A stretch of 64,000 nt of DNA, taken from contig JARDYH010000007.1 in assembly GCA_029215795.1 (NCBI GenBank), forward strand, positions 75,775,763 to 75,839,762, read 5' to 3'. The position numbers were made by a program, and so were the translations under genes. This DNA comes from Anniella stebbinsi (lineage: Eukaryota > Chordata > Lepidosauria > Squamata > Anniellidae). Within the stretch, counting starts at the first letter, position 1. Each line of letters opens with the position of its first letter. Shown in pieces: positions 16,201 to 26,494 of this stretch. The notes beneath the pieces were generated by a model. The model saw only the letters and a program-made list of their open reading frames with translations. It did no database searches and was not told the DNA's origin.

Positions 16201-19200
16201 AACATGTGGTGGGTGGAGATGGTGAGGCCTGAATTCCACGGTTGTGTGATGATAATGCATATAACTCTCCGGAGAAAGGAATTGTAACCATCCTGTTCCC
16301 TCAGGCTGTTTACATGCTACTTTTGGCTCTGCTTTGCTTTCCCAGTGAATTTTGGTTCCTGGTTTGACCATGTGAAAAGTTGGCTGGCGGTGAAGGGGAG
16401 ACCCAATGTCTTCTTCAACAGTTATGAAGAGCTGCAGCGGGTATGGTTTGACCTTTGGCTATAGATACACCCATACTAGCTTACTTATTTACTTCATTCC
16501 TCCTAATGAATGTTTTTTTAAAATGGATAGGTGTTGAGTGCAATGAGTCTCTAGGAACATAAGACGAGCTGTACTGGATCAGATCAAGTATCCATCTGGT
16601 CCAGCATTCTGTTCACACAGTGGCCAACCAAGCTGCTTATGGGAAACCCACAGGCAGGACTTGAGTACTAGGGTGACCAGATGGCCCGGGGTTTCCCGGT
16701 CCTAACCGGGAAACCTGGGGCGATCCGGCCAAACCAGGGGGCGGCGGGGTCAAACCGGGGTGGCAGGGGGTCACGCGGCGGTGGCAGCGAGCGACGAGCG
16801 GCGGTAGACTCGGCGGCAGTGGTGGCGGAGGTGCCCGGGAAGCGGCCACTCCAGCAGGTAAGTGCCTTCCCTCGCGCCTCGCGCTCCTTACCTGCAGGGG
16901 CGTCCGCTTCCCTCTGGTGCTTGAATCTACTGAGAAATAGGCTTCGCGGCCTGTCCCTCAGTAGCGCGCCGGGTGATGATGTCACCCGCGGGGCATGGGG
17001 CGCGGGGCGCGGGGCACTTACCTGCTGGGGCGGCCGGGTCCGCCGCCGCCGGGTCCTCCACCGCTGCTGCCAGGCTCGTGAGGCCAGAGGCCGCGCGGAA
17101 GGGCCGGGAAAGGGCCGGATCCGGAAGTGACATAATCGGCCCTCCCTCGCCTCTTCCGCATGGCCTCTGGCCTCGTTGGGGCTAGTCGCGATGGTGACGA
17201 CCCCCGAGGAGCCCGGACGCCTGCACGGAACAGGCGGGGGAGGGCCGATTACGTCACTTCCTGATCCTCCCCTCGCCTCTTCTGCGCGGCCACTGGCCTT
17301 ATGAGCCCAGTGGCGGGGGGCCCGGCGGCGGCGGAGGAAGACCTGGCGGTGGCGGGGGACCTGGGGCGGCGGCGAACCTGGCGGGGGCGGCGGCGGAAGA
17401 GAACCCGGTAGGTCCGGGCTGATGTTTTTTGGGGGTGGGTGGCTTGGTGGGGGGGGTTGTTTTGGGTGGGTGGGGTGGCTTGGTGGGGGGGGGTTGTTTT
17501 GGGTGGCGGTGGGGACCGGGATTTTGGGTTCCAAAATCTGGTCACCCTAGTACAACAGCACCCTCCTTCCCCTGTTCCTAGTATAACTGGTGTACATGGG
17601 CATGCTACCCCTGATACTGGAGATAGAATCATGGAATCATAGAACAGTAGAGTTGGAAGGGGCCTATAAGGCCATCGAGTCGAACCCCATAGCCATCAGG
17701 ACTAAGAGCTATTGATAGCCTTTGCCCCTGCATACACTGTCAACAGCCCTCCAAGGTTCCAATTAAAAGCTGCTGTGCCACATTTTTTATGTTAGGCACC
17801 AGAAGTCGGGGTTTATTCTGGTTCAAATGGAGCTGATTCCACTTGTACAGGCCCAGCTTGTCCAAAACATTTCCCAACACCCTGTAAATTTGAAGCCGTC
17901 TTCTCTACATCACTTTCTCATCCACACATTGAGACTCTTCAATTTTGCCTGTGTAGCTGGCATTATGGTTGGAGCATTCCAGAGAACGCCACCTTGGTAG
18001 TACTGAATTTCAACGTCCTACCTAGCACTCTTATTACAGTTTCCAGGACCCTCTGTCACATGTGCCATCAGAAACCATGACTCCATCCCAGCACTACCTA
18101 CAAAGCTATTGAGATGGTGTATGATGTCCCCAACCTGCAGCAGGGAGGCAGTTTACCGTGTCATCTGCTTGTGTCTCCTCCAGGACCTGCGAGGCAGTGT
18201 GGCGAAGATCTGCCATTTCCTTGGTAAGGAGCTGAGTAGCCAGCAAATTGATTCTGTGGTGGAAAATGCCTCCTTCCAGAAGATGAAGGACAACACGAAG
18301 TCCAACTTCACCACAGTGCCAGATGACGTTTTCGACCACAAGAAAGGGAAGTTAATGAGGAAAGGTAAACGCAGAGCCTCCTGGGTATCTAGTGTTGTCA
18401 CGTGTGCATTTGCTGGAGTTTGGGTGGCAGCCACTGACCAAAATGGATGGGAGGCAGGAAAGGATGTCCCGCTGCCTTGAGCTTCCTCACATGTTTCTCT
18501 CTCAAGCAGAATAAATGGTGAAGACTTGCCTTTTCCTATGCCTGTGGTGGGAGGGGTATTCATGTGAGATGGACACTCCTGCAGCCTAATCAGATGTGTT
18601 CTGAACTGATAAGATTCTGCCCCATCGACGTGGTGGCCTTTTCTGAAAAAGCCACATGGAAATCATTTTGTTTCCTTTGAGAGGTTTTGAACTGGAGGCA
18701 CTTGGCAACCTGTCTCAGTTGTTGTGGTGGTTGTGGTTATGGTTATTATTATTATTGATGATGATAATGATGATGACGATGTTGGTGATGACAACTTTAC
18801 ACACCCCATCATCCGTAGTCATGCCGTCCTTTCTCCAATGCTGTTTAACATTTATATGAAACTGCTGGGAGAGATCATCCGGAGGCATGGGGCAGGGTGC
18901 TATCAATACGCTGATAGCACCCAAATATATTTCTCTATGCCTTCGGCAACATTGTCAGCTAAGGATAGTGTGTCTCCTCTGAATGAATGCTTGGAGGCGG
19001 TAATGGGCTGGATGAGGAAAAACAAACTGAAGCTGAATCCAGACAAGACGGAGGTGCTTGCTGTCAAAGGCCACAACCTTGGTTTGGAGGTGTGTCAACC
19101 ATTCTGGATGAGGTTACACTCCCCCTGAAAGACTGTGTTCGCAGCTTGGGGGTGCTCCTGGATCCATCGCTCCAAATGACAGCTCAGATAGACGCGACGG

Positions 19201-22200
19201 CTAGGAGTGCCTACTATCAGCTTCGGCTGATATGCCAGCTGCTCCCTTTCCTAGAGTTGGAAGACCTAAAGACAGCAGTGTACGCACTGGTAACTTCGAG
19301 GCTTGACTTCTGCAATGTGCTGTACATAGGGCTACCTTTGTGCCTAGTCCGGAAACTTCAACTGGTTCAAAATATGGCAGCCAGGTTGGTCACCGGTACA
19401 CCTAGGGGTGACCACATTACACCAATTTTAAAATCACTTCATTGGCTGCCAATCAGTTTCTGGGTGAAGTATAAAGTGTTGGTTATTACCTTTAAAGCCC
19501 TACATGGTTTGAGTCCAGGTTACTTGCGGGATTGCCTTCTCTCGTGTAATCCGCCCCACACACTCAGATCCTCTGGCGAAGAACTTACTTCAATCAGCCA
19601 GAACTTGGCTGATGAGTGTTACCCAGAGGACCTTCTTTTCTGCTGCTCCCAGACTGTGGAATGGCCTGCCGGAGGAGATTCGACCAATTTGCAGTCTTCA
19701 TGAATTTAAGAGAGCCATGAAGACTGCTCTCTTCCGGCAGGCCTACCCAGTTGAATTTTAAGATGTTTTTAATGATGTATTGGTTTTTATTTGTTTTAAT
19801 ATTTAATATTTATTTATTTATTTATTACATTTGTATACCGCCCCATAGCCGAAGCTCTCTGGGCGGTTTACATAGGATTAAAAACAATTAAAAACAATAT
19901 ACAAAAATTAAAACAGCAAAAACATACAACATACACACAATCTGTACATTTAAAAACCACTTCAACACTTCAAAAAAACAAAAACAAAAAAAAACAAAAA
20001 AAACAAAAAAAAAAACCTACAAAAACAAAACAAAACAGACCCAGGCTCCTCAGATATTGCCAAATGCCTGAGAGAAGAGGAAAGTCTTGACCTGGCGCCG
20101 AAAAGATAACAATGTTGGCGCCAGGCGGGCCTCGACAGGGAGATCGTTCCACAATTGGGGAGCCACCACAGAGAAGGCCCTCTCTCTTGTTGCCGACCTC
20201 CGAGCTTCCCTCGGAGGAGGCACTCGGAGGAGGGCCTTAGATGTTGAACGTAGTGTTCGGGTAGGTTCATGTCGGGAAAGGCGTTCCATCAGGTATTGTG
20301 GTCCCAAGCCGTGTAAGGCTTTATAGGTTAAAACCAGCACCTTGAACCGGGCTCGGAAACATACAGGCAGCCAATGCAAGCGGGCCAGAGTAGGTCTTAT
20401 ATGTTCGAACCTACTGGTTCCAGTTATCAATCTGGCCGCTGCATTTTGCACAAGCTGCAGCTTCCGAACCACCTTCAAAGGCAGCCCCACGTAGAGTGCA
20501 TTGCAGTAATCTAACTTGGAGGTTACCAGAGCATGGACAACTGAAGCCAGGTTATCCCTGTCCAGATAGGGACGTAGCTGGGCCACCAACCGAAGTTGGT
20601 AGAAGGCACTCCGTGCCACTGAGGCCACCTGCGCCTCAAGTGACAGAGATGGTTCTAGGAGAACCCCCAAGCTACGAACCCGCTCCTTCAAGGGGAGTGC
20701 AACCCCATCCAGAACAGGTTGAACACCCTCCATCCGGTCAGCGGAACCACCCACCAACAGCGTCTCAGTCTTGTCTGGATTGAGTTTCAGTTTATTAGCC
20801 CTCATCCAGTCCATTGTCGCAGCCAGGCACTGGTTCAGCACATCCACAGCCTCGCCTGATGAAGATGAGAAGGAGAAATAGAGCTGCGTGTCATCAGCAT
20901 ACTGATGACAACGCACTCCAAAACTCCGGATGACTGCACTCAACGGTTTCATGTAGATATTGAACAGCATGGGGGACAAAACTGACCCCTGCGGAACCCC
21001 ATACTGGAGAATCCACGGGGCCGAGCAATGTTCCCCAAGCACCACCTTCTGGAGCCGACCCACCAAGTAGGAGCGGAACCACTGCAATGCAGTGCCTCCC
21101 ACTCCCAACTCAGCCAGTCGTGCCAGAAGGATACCATGGTCGATGGTATCGAAAGCCGCTGAGAGATCAAGGAGAATCAACAGAGTCACACTCCCCCTGT
21201 CTTTCTCCCGACATAGGTCATCATACAGGGCGACCAAGGCTGTTTCCGTACCAAAACCAGGCCTGAAACCCGACTGAAATGGATCCAGATAATCAGTCTC
21301 ATCCAAGAGTGCCTGGAGCTGGCTCGCAACCACCCGCTCCAGGACCTTGCCCAGGAATGGAACATTTGCTACTGGCCTGTAGTTATTCAGATTTTCAGGG
21401 TCCAGGGAAGATTTCTTTAGGAGTGGTCTCACTGCCGCCTCTTTCAGGAGGCCTGGGACCACTCCCTCTTGCAAAGAGGCATTAATCACTTCCCTGGCCC
21501 AGCCAGTTGTTCCATCCCTGCTAGCTTTTATTAGCCAAGAGGGGCAAGGATCCAATATGGAAGTGGTTGCACGAACCTGTCCAAGCACCTTGTCAACATC
21601 CTCGAGCTGCACCAACTGAAACTCATCCAAGAAAACAGGACAAGCCTGTGCTCTGGATACCTCACTAGATTCATCTGCTATAACACTGGAGTCTAAGTCC
21701 TGACGGATGCCAGAGATTTTATTCTGGAAGTGCCCAGCAAATGTATTACAGCGGGCCTCAGATGGTTCTACCATGTCCTTGGGGCCAGCATGTAAAAGCC
21801 CCCGGACAACTCTGAAAAGCTCCGCTGGGTGGCAGGTTGATGATTGAATAGTGGCAGCAAAGTATTGTTTTTTTGCTGCCCTCACTGCCCCTGAATACAG
21901 CTTACCATAAGCACTTACCAGTGTTTGATTGCATCCATCAGGAGTTCGTCTCCATCTGCCCTCAAGCCGTCTCCTGTTTTGTTTCATCACTCTCAGCTCT
22001 GGGGTATACCACGGAGCCGTTCGAGCTCTACACAGGAGAGGGCGCTCAGGAGCAATCGTGTCAACTGCCCGGGTCATTTCTGCATTCCACAGATCAACCA
22101 GGGTTTCGACAGGAGAGCCAGCCCTATCAGCCGGAAAACTCCCCAGAGCCCTCTGGAAACCATCTGGATCCATTAGCCTCCGGGGGCGGACCATCTTAAT

Positions 22201-23420
22201 GGGTCCCCCACCCTTGCAGAGGGGAAAAGCCGCTGTAAGTCTAAACCTCAGCAGGTGGTGATCTGACCATGACAGAGGGGTTGATGTAAAGTTCCCCACT
22301 TTCAGATCCCCATCTCCATGTCCAGTTGAAAAAACCAGGTCTAGAGTATGCCCTGCTACATGTGTTGGGCCGATGGTATGTTGGGACAGTCCCATGGTTG
22401 TCATGGAAACCATGAAATCCTGAGCTGCCCCAGATAAAGTGCCCTCGGCATGAATGTTGACATCCCCCAGAACCAAGAGTCTGGGGGACCTCAACAGTAC
22501 ACCAGAGACCACCTCTGTCAGCTCAGCTAGGGAGTCTGTTGAGCAGCGGGGTGGGCGGTACACCAACAGAATCCCTAATCTGTCCCGTTGGCCCAACACA
22601 AGGTGCAAACACTCCAGACCAGTAGTCGCATGGACAGGGAGCCTGCAGAGGGGGATGGAATTCCTATAGACCACAGCAACCCCCCCTCCCCGGCCCTCAA
22701 GTCTACCCTGATGCTGAACCAAGTACCCCGGTGGGCATAACTGGGAGAGACTAACTCCTCCCTGCTCTCCCACCCAGGTCTCGGTTATACATACCAGATC
22801 GGCTGCCTCATCCACAATTAAATCGTGGATGAGGGAGATCTTATTATGCACTGATCTGGCATTTAAAAGCAGCACCCGGAGGCCTGAGGGCTGGCTGATA
22901 AGGCAACCAACAAGCCTGTGGGTGTGAGGGGGACCGGAACAAGGCACAGCCATTAACTGTCTGGGCCTTGTTTCCCTAACCTGGCAAGTCCTCCTCACAA
23001 CGCCATATCTCCCTCTACCCGTCACTACCCTGATTGTGCTCCCCTCAGATCCCCTCACCTGGCCCTGTATCCTCCCTCCCAGGCACATAGCTCAAGCCTG
23101 GGGAAAGAGGAAAAAACAAACAAAAAAAAAAAACAAAAAACAACCAAAGACAAAAACAGAAAGCCGGCAGGCAGGCACACTCCTCCTCCTCTCCTCCTCC
23201 TCCTCCTCTGGCGGCAAGCCTCCCTCTCCTGCAGGTTGATGGCTTTCCCAGGCCCCCTCAGCCAGCAGCTTAAATATCCCTCCCAGGAAGGGAGGGGGAC
23301 TGATGTAATTGTCCACAGCAGCTGGCTCAGTACCTGGGAGCCTGGTCCTGCAAGGAGTGGCAGTCTGCCAGGCTGAAATCCTCTAGAGGCTGGTGGTGGT
23401 GGTGGCAGCAGCGAGGCCAG

Positions 23421-23452
<32 letters not shown>

Positions 23453-23688
23453 CACACTCCTCTCCTCCTCCTCCTCTGGCAGCAGGCCTCCCTCTCCTGC
23501 AGGTTGATGGCTTTCCCAGGCCCCCTCAGCCAGCAGCTTAAATATCCCTCCCAGGAAGGGAGGGGGACTGATGTAATTGTCCACAGCAGCTGGCTCAGTA
23601 CCTGGGAGCCTGGTCCTGCAAGGAGTGGCAGTCTGCCAGGCTGAAATCCTCTAGAGGCTGGTGGTGGTGGTGGCAGCAGCGAGGCCAG

Positions 23689-23724
<36 letters not shown>

Positions 23725-25160
23725 CACACTCCTCTCCTCCTCCTCCTCTGGCAGCAGGCCTCCCTCTCCTGCAGGTTGATGGCTTTCCCAGGCCCCCTCA
23801 GCCAGCAGCTTAAATATCCCTCCCAGGAAGGGAGGGGGACTGATGTAATTGTCCACAGCAGCTGGCTGTGGTACTTGTGTTTTAAATTTATTGTTGTTCC
23901 CTGCCTCGATCCGGAGGGAGAGGCGGGTTATAAATAAATAAATATATTATTATTATTGTTGTATACCATCCAGGTTGAAGCCCAAAATAAAAATCATCAA
24001 ACTCTCCTTATGACTTACAACAAAATTTCTTACAGCTAACCAGATGGCGCAGTGAAGGGTAGATACCTAAACAAAGTACGAAGGAGAAGAAATACATTTA
24101 GGATAGGCACCGCTGCCAGGCGGGCAGTGAGTATACTGATGCCCCCCGGAAAATCCCAGGGGGGGCTTGAGTCCCTCTCCCCATAGTTTACGCCCCTGAG
24201 GGGGGCCATCACTGAGAAGGCCCTTTCTCTTGTTGCCACCTTCCTAAGTTCTCTTGGAGGTGGCACTCGGAGAGGGGGGTCAGTTGTTGATCATAGTGCA
24301 GTCTTAGGCTGACCTTTCCTGAGAGGATCCTTTAAAATGTAAGGTTCTGTGGAGGCCTTTGGGAAATGGCTGTATGAGGCAGCAAACTGGGCCTTCCCAT
24401 GACATTTTTTTCAGCCTACCTGGCAAAGGACAGGAGAGTGCCCCACTCCACATTCCACATAAAGGGTCTGATTAGAATGCTGACTTGAATGCAGGCAACT
24501 GGACAGCCTCCTCCACCGTGCTTGAGAGCAGCATGCCAGCTTAAGAGATTCAAGGCAAGATGATTTAAATTTGTTGATATACAACCTTTTCTCCCATGAG
24601 AACCAACAGGCGTTCCACATGATAGTCCCAGCTCTCTCCTCTAATGTTTTTCCAGCTGCTTTACTGGTGCCTGCTTGGTGCTCCCTCAAAGAATTGCTTG
24701 AATGCAGACATTTCCTGAGCAGTCTGTGAATCTGCTTACTCACGCAATCAAGCTTTTTCTAAGTCTGCTGTCTCTGTGACATTGGAAGAAGGCTATGATC
24801 TGGCAGCCAGCTGGCCCAGGACATTAAAGAACACAAAAAGCACCAGCCTTGGTGTGGGTCTGGCTCAGAAGGGCAGAATAGTAGGCGGGGGATCAGCCAG
24901 GTGAGAGGGCTGTCACTGCTGCCCATCACTATCAGCATCCTTAGGTGGCTTCCTCATTCTGCCTAAAGGTAGGGCCAGCCTTTAAAGAATCACTCATTTC
25001 TGAGTGCTAACTCAACTTCTTTGGCTTTACTGCCCCCTCTTGTGTTCCAGGGATCTCCGGGGACTGGAAAAACCACCTGACCATAGCCCAGAGTGAACGC
25101 TTTGACCGTGTCTATCAGGAGAAGATGCAGGATGTGGGAGAGACCTTCCCATGGGAATGA
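13224..25160 (+). CDS. SULT2-like cytosolic sulfotransferase, copy B (complete)
   Basis: Six coding exons: 13224-13362, 14973-15181, 15513-15639, 16346-16440, 18184-18364, 25051-25160 (TGA 25158). Their lengths of 139, 209, 127, 95, 181 and 110 nt sum to 861 nt, or 286 residues, the usual SULT2 size. Motifs by residue: YPKSGTNW at 43-50 with the catalytic Lys, RLMASHMPF with His100, RNPKDVLVS at 122-130 (Arg122 and Ser130 contact the 3'-phosphate), RKGISGDWK at 249-257, and [10 protein letters not shown] at 257-266 (dimer motif). It ends FPWE. Family knowledge: a cytosolic PAPS-dependent enzyme acting on hydroxysteroid-type acceptors; the true substrate is not readable here. The first donor is the weak GTTAGC. 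Intron 5 is 6.7 kb because of L2 insertions. No frame break is seen. Confidence 0.9.
13513..13832. mobile_element. hAT-like foldback MITE, copy 3
   Basis: 320 bp in intron 1 of SULT2 copy B, from TAGGCTGACCATATGAAAAG to its inverted form GGTCAGCCTA. It is flanked by a perfect 8-bp duplication, CTTATATC, at 13505-13512 and 13833-13840. An 8-bp duplication is the hallmark of hAT transposition. Confidence 0.9.
13850..14240 (+). repeat. CR1-type LINE 3' fragments in intron 1 of copy B
   Basis: Two consecutive + strand fragments share the pattern '..ggttggccactgtg.. agtagatggaccctcggtctga.. gctcttctta'. They end near 14010 and 14240 and are diverged from each other. Confidence 0.55.
14319..14350. 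repeat. (TCCC)n microsatellite
   Basis: About eight TCCC units directly visible in intron 1 of SULT2 copy B. Confidence 0.85.
16556..16668 (-). repeat. CR1-type fragment, left part, split by a transposon
   Basis: Matches 1735-1850 of copy A. It is interrupted at 16669 by an 881-bp insertion and continues at 17550-17780. Confidence 0.6.
16669..17549. mobile_element. GC-rich non-autonomous DNA transposon in intron 4 of copy B
   Basis: The element runs TAGGGTGACCAGAT...ATCTGGTCACCCTA, with perfect 14-bp terminal inverted repeats. Copy A preserves the empty site (CTTGAGTACAACAGC at about 1840). The longest possible target duplication is GTAC (16665-16668 and 17550-17553); TA with a CTAGGG terminus fits equally well. 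The interior is strongly GC- and CpG-rich, with runs of GGCGG and GGGTGGGTGG. A 288-codon minus-strand open frame inside is low-complexity Pro/Arg and is not taken as a gene. The lack of an 8-bp duplication argues against the hAT family seen elsewhere in this window. Confidence 0.8.
17550..17780 (-). repeat. CR1-type fragment, right part
   Basis: Continues the fragment interrupted at 16669. It contains the inverted CR1 3' terminus (ATAGAATCATGGAATCATAGAACAG), as in copy A at 1915-1985. Confidence 0.6.
18716..18795. repeat. Diverged GTT/ATT/GAT simple repeat
   Basis: Triplet-rich run in intron 5 of copy B, matching the purer repeat at 2983-3034 in copy A. The L2 insertion block starts just after it. 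Confidence 0.7.
18813..19804 (+). mobile_element. 5'-truncated L2 LINE, left part
   Basis: + strand reverse transcriptase C-terminal half: [20 protein letters not shown], then [11 protein letters not shown], where the catalytic YADD has become YADS, then [14 protein letters not shown], with a frameshift into [20 protein letters not shown] and on to [14 protein letters not shown] sequence. It is inactive. The element is interrupted near 19805 by a minus-strand L2 and its tail resumes at 23878-23960. Confidence 0.8.
20050..23088 (-). CDS. L2 LINE ORF: endonuclease-reverse transcriptase, 1012 aa, uninterrupted
   Basis: This is the replication protein of a non-LTR retrotransposon. The N-terminal apurinic/apyrimidinic-type endonuclease (about residues 65-290) shows [28 protein letters not shown] at 208-211 (the usual form is GDFN) and SDH at 275-277. 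The reverse transcriptase (about residues 500-790) shows [35 protein letters not shown], the catalytic YADD at 730-733 and [14 protein letters not shown]. The C-terminal region has [17 protein letters not shown] and [15 protein letters not shown]. There are no stops or frameshifts, unlike the other L2 copies here, so the insertion is probably young. No separate ORF1 is visible. The true start is uncertain; this is the first Met of the open frame. Confidence 0.88.
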   Translation of the reverse strand: MCLGGRIQGQVRGSEGSTIRVVTGRGRYGVVRRTCQVRETRPRQLMAVPCSGPPHTHRLVGCLISQPSGLRVLLLNARSVHNKISLIHDLIVDEAADLVCITETWVGEQGGVSLSQLCPPGYLVQHQGRLEGRGGGVAVVYRNSIPLCRLPVHATTGLECLHLVLGQRDRLGILLVYRPPRCSTDSLAELTEVVSGVLLRSPRLLVLGDVNIHAEGTLSGAAQDFMVSMTTMGLSQHTIGPTHVAGHTLDLVFSTGHGDGDLKVGNFTSTPLSWSDHHLLRFRLTAAFPLCKGGGPIKMVRPRRLMDPDGFQRALGSFPADRAGSPVETLVDLWNAEMTRAVDTIAPERPLLCRARTAPWYTPELRVMKQNRRRLEGRWRRTPDGCNQTLVSAYGKLYSGAVRAAKKQYFAATIQSSTCHPAELFRVVRGLLHAGPKDMVEPSEARCNTFAGHFQNKISGIRQDLDSSVIADESSEVSRAQACPVFLDEFQLVQLEDVDKVLGQVRATTSILDPCPSWLIKASRDGTTGWAREVINASLQEGVVPGLLKEAAVRPLLKKSSLDPENLNNYRPVANVPFLGKVLERVVASQLQALLDETDYLDPFQSGFRPGFGTETALVALYDDLCREKDRGSVTLLILLDLSAAFDTIDHGILLARLAELGVGGTALQWFRSYLVGRLQKVVLGEHCSAPWILQYGVPQGSVLSPMLFNIYMKPLSAVIRSFGVRCHQYADDTQLYFSFSSSSGEAVDVLNQCLAATMDWMRANKLKLNPDKTETLLVGGSADRMEGVQPVLDGVALPLKERVRSLGVLLEPSLSLEAQVASVARSAFYQLRLVAQLRPYLDRDNLASVVHALVTSKLDYCNALYVGLPLKVVRKLQLVQNAAARLITGTSRFEHIRPTLARLHWLPVCFRARFKVLVLTYKALHGLGPQYLMERLSRHEPTRTLRSTSKALLRVPPPREARRSATRERAFSVVAPQLWNDLPVEARLAPTLLSFRRQVKTFLFSQAFGNI
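23166..23870 (-). repeat. Tandem 5' monomers of the full-length L2
   Basis: About 2.6 head-to-tail units. The landmark GTTGATGGCTTTCCCAGGCC begins at 23235, 23503 and 23775, giving periods of 268 and 272 bp. The difference is explained by the number of GGCA units in the internal (GGCA)n tract. Each unit also contains a CTCC-rich tract and CTTAAATATCCCTCCC, and full units contain GCCTGGTCCTGCAAGG. The array lies where the 5' UTR of the minus-strand L2 should be. Confidence 0.8.
23878..23960 (+). mobile_element. 3' tail of the interrupted + strand L2
   Basis: TTGTTGTTCCCTGCCTCGATCC, then AGGCGGGTTATAAATAAATAAA and an ATT run: the standard L2 3' end. It continues the element broken at about 19804 and aligns with the intact copy at 11333-11475. 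Confidence 0.75.
24195..24290 (-). repeat. Old L2-like fragment in intron 5 of copy B
   Basis: Counterpart of 3970-4060 in copy A (CATCACTGAGAAGGCCCTTT). It marks common ancestry of the two introns. Confidence 0.5.
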
Positions 25161-25232
25161 AGACGGCCAGATTGTTCCTTCTAATGTTCTGTGTCCCGAG
25201 ATTCTACATCTCATGCATTGCAGGTTGCTTTC

Positions 25233-25238
25233 ATTAAA
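25233..25238 (+). promoter_or_regulatory. Variant poly(A) signal ATTAAA of SULT2-like copy B
   Basis: ATTAAA lies 73 bases after the copy B stop codon, the same spacing as the AATAAA in copy A. ATTAAA is the commonest functional variant of the signal. Confidence 0.5.
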
Positions 25239-25289
25239 ATGGAAGTCCACCATCTGGTAGTGGACTGTGATTGGTGTGCGAGGTTCAGA

Positions 25290-26140
25290 GTCCAAATGAT
25301 GAAATTGGTCTTGCAGAAAGTCTAAAATCACTGACAAAAGAGGAAGGTGGGGAGGTTCTCCGTTCAACGGCTCAACCATGAAGGGGGATGGAGAGAGGGT
25401 GTGGGAACACCTGTAGACAAGCCGAGTGAGGCTGCAGCTGCCCCTGCCTGTGACTGGGTCTCATTCAACTCTATGGTTCTTACTCCTGAGTAGGCACATC
25501 TAGGTTTCCTTATCAGAACAATCTCGGCTTCCCCTGGCCATGCCAACACTGACCACAGACTTCTCAAAAAACCAATTGTAATACTTTCTCTTCACTTATA
25601 TTGTTTAATATGAGCTTAGCGGAAAGCATAGTGTGTTGTTTTACCATAATTGTGCAGTTTCGGGCTGCCATACTATTGTATTGATGCAGAAATTCAAAAA
25701 TATCTTTTAAAATATAAAAAAATTAACTGTAGGGGAAGGAGAATGGAGGGGGTGGGGTGGGAGATTTCACTGGCATAGCAGCGATACAGGAGAAAAGATA
25801 CAGGAGCTGAAATAGCGCAACAGCAGACAGACATGAAAGTGCCCAGTGGTCGACTCGCTAAGGAAATGGAGGGGGAAACTACGGATGCAAACCGGGGGGG
25901 GGGGGAAGTAGGTGTGATGGAGCCCAAACAAACAAAAACCAATTCTAAAAAGAAGAAAGAAGAAAAGGAAAAAAGAAAAAAGAAAAAAAGGAAAAGGAAA
26001 AAAAACCAAAAACCTTCTGCTGAAGTGCAAGAAATGTAGTAGCTCAGCCCAAACAGTGTGCAAGTGGAAAGAAACTTCTGTTTCACCAAGAGGGGGAAAA
26101 TCTTTCCATAGAAAAGTTAATACAAAGGATTCCACATTGA
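25290..26140. other. Intergenic, no gene seen
   Basis: Contains a short dispersed repeat near 25440-25510 (the 'cattcaactctatg..ttactcctgagtaggc' type) and a purine-rich run at 25895-26010 with poly-G followed by AAAAGAAG units. Open frames across the purine run are low complexity. Confidence 0.4.
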
Positions 26141-26460
26141 TAGGCTGACCAGATAAGATCTAGGTCAGGGCTCATGTAACTTTAACAGTTGTAGAGAAAA
26201 GGGTATTTCAGCCAGTGTCATTTGTATGCAATTAGTTCCTGGTGAAATTCCCTCTTCATCACAACAGTTAAAAGTGCAGGCACTATACTAGAGTGACCAT
26301 ATACAAAAGAAGGCAGGGCCCCTGCCACTTTAACTGTTGTGATGAAGAGGGAATTTCACCAGGAACTAGTTGCATACATATGACACCGGCTGAAATTCCC
26401 TTTTCTCTACAACTGTTAAAGTTACATGAGCCCTGACCTGGATTTTATCTGGTAACCCTA
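26141..26460. mobile_element. hAT-like foldback MITE, copy 4
   Basis: 320 bp, from TAGGCTGACCAGATAAGATC to GGTAACCCTA. It is flanked by a perfect 8-bp duplication, CACATTGA, at 26133-26140 and 26461-26468. Just after it is a short (TTAA)n run at 26471-26492. Confidence 0.9.
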
Positions 26461-26494
26461 CACATTGATCCTTAATTAATTAATTAATTAATCT

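Larger units (their letters stand above)
19805..23877 (-). mobile_element. Near full-length L2-clade LINE, minus strand
   Basis: About 4.07 kb. On the minus strand it reads: tandem 5' region (23870 down to 23166), one long ORF (23088-20050), a 3' UTR with an A-rich run, and a 3' end matching the L2 tail (GAGAGCTTCGGCTATGGGGC and TAAATAAATA) at about 19805. It lies inside a + strand L2 whose 3' tail follows at 23878. A possible imperfect target duplication is TGTTTTAATATTTA on the left and TGTTTTAAATTTA on the right. It is nested in intron 5 of SULT2 copy B, antisense to that gene. Confidence 0.85.

Noticed and set aside
16668..17534. 288-codon minus-strand open frame in the GC-rich block
   Set aside because: It is Pro/Arg low-complexity sequence inside a terminal-inverted-repeat insertion. 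Open frames are expected by chance in such GC-rich DNA, and no domain or splice context is seen.
25767..26135. Phe-rich minus-strand open frame resembling a membrane protein
   Set aside because: It derives from the AAAAGAAG purine run read in reverse, so the apparent hydrophobic segment is a simple-sequence artefact.
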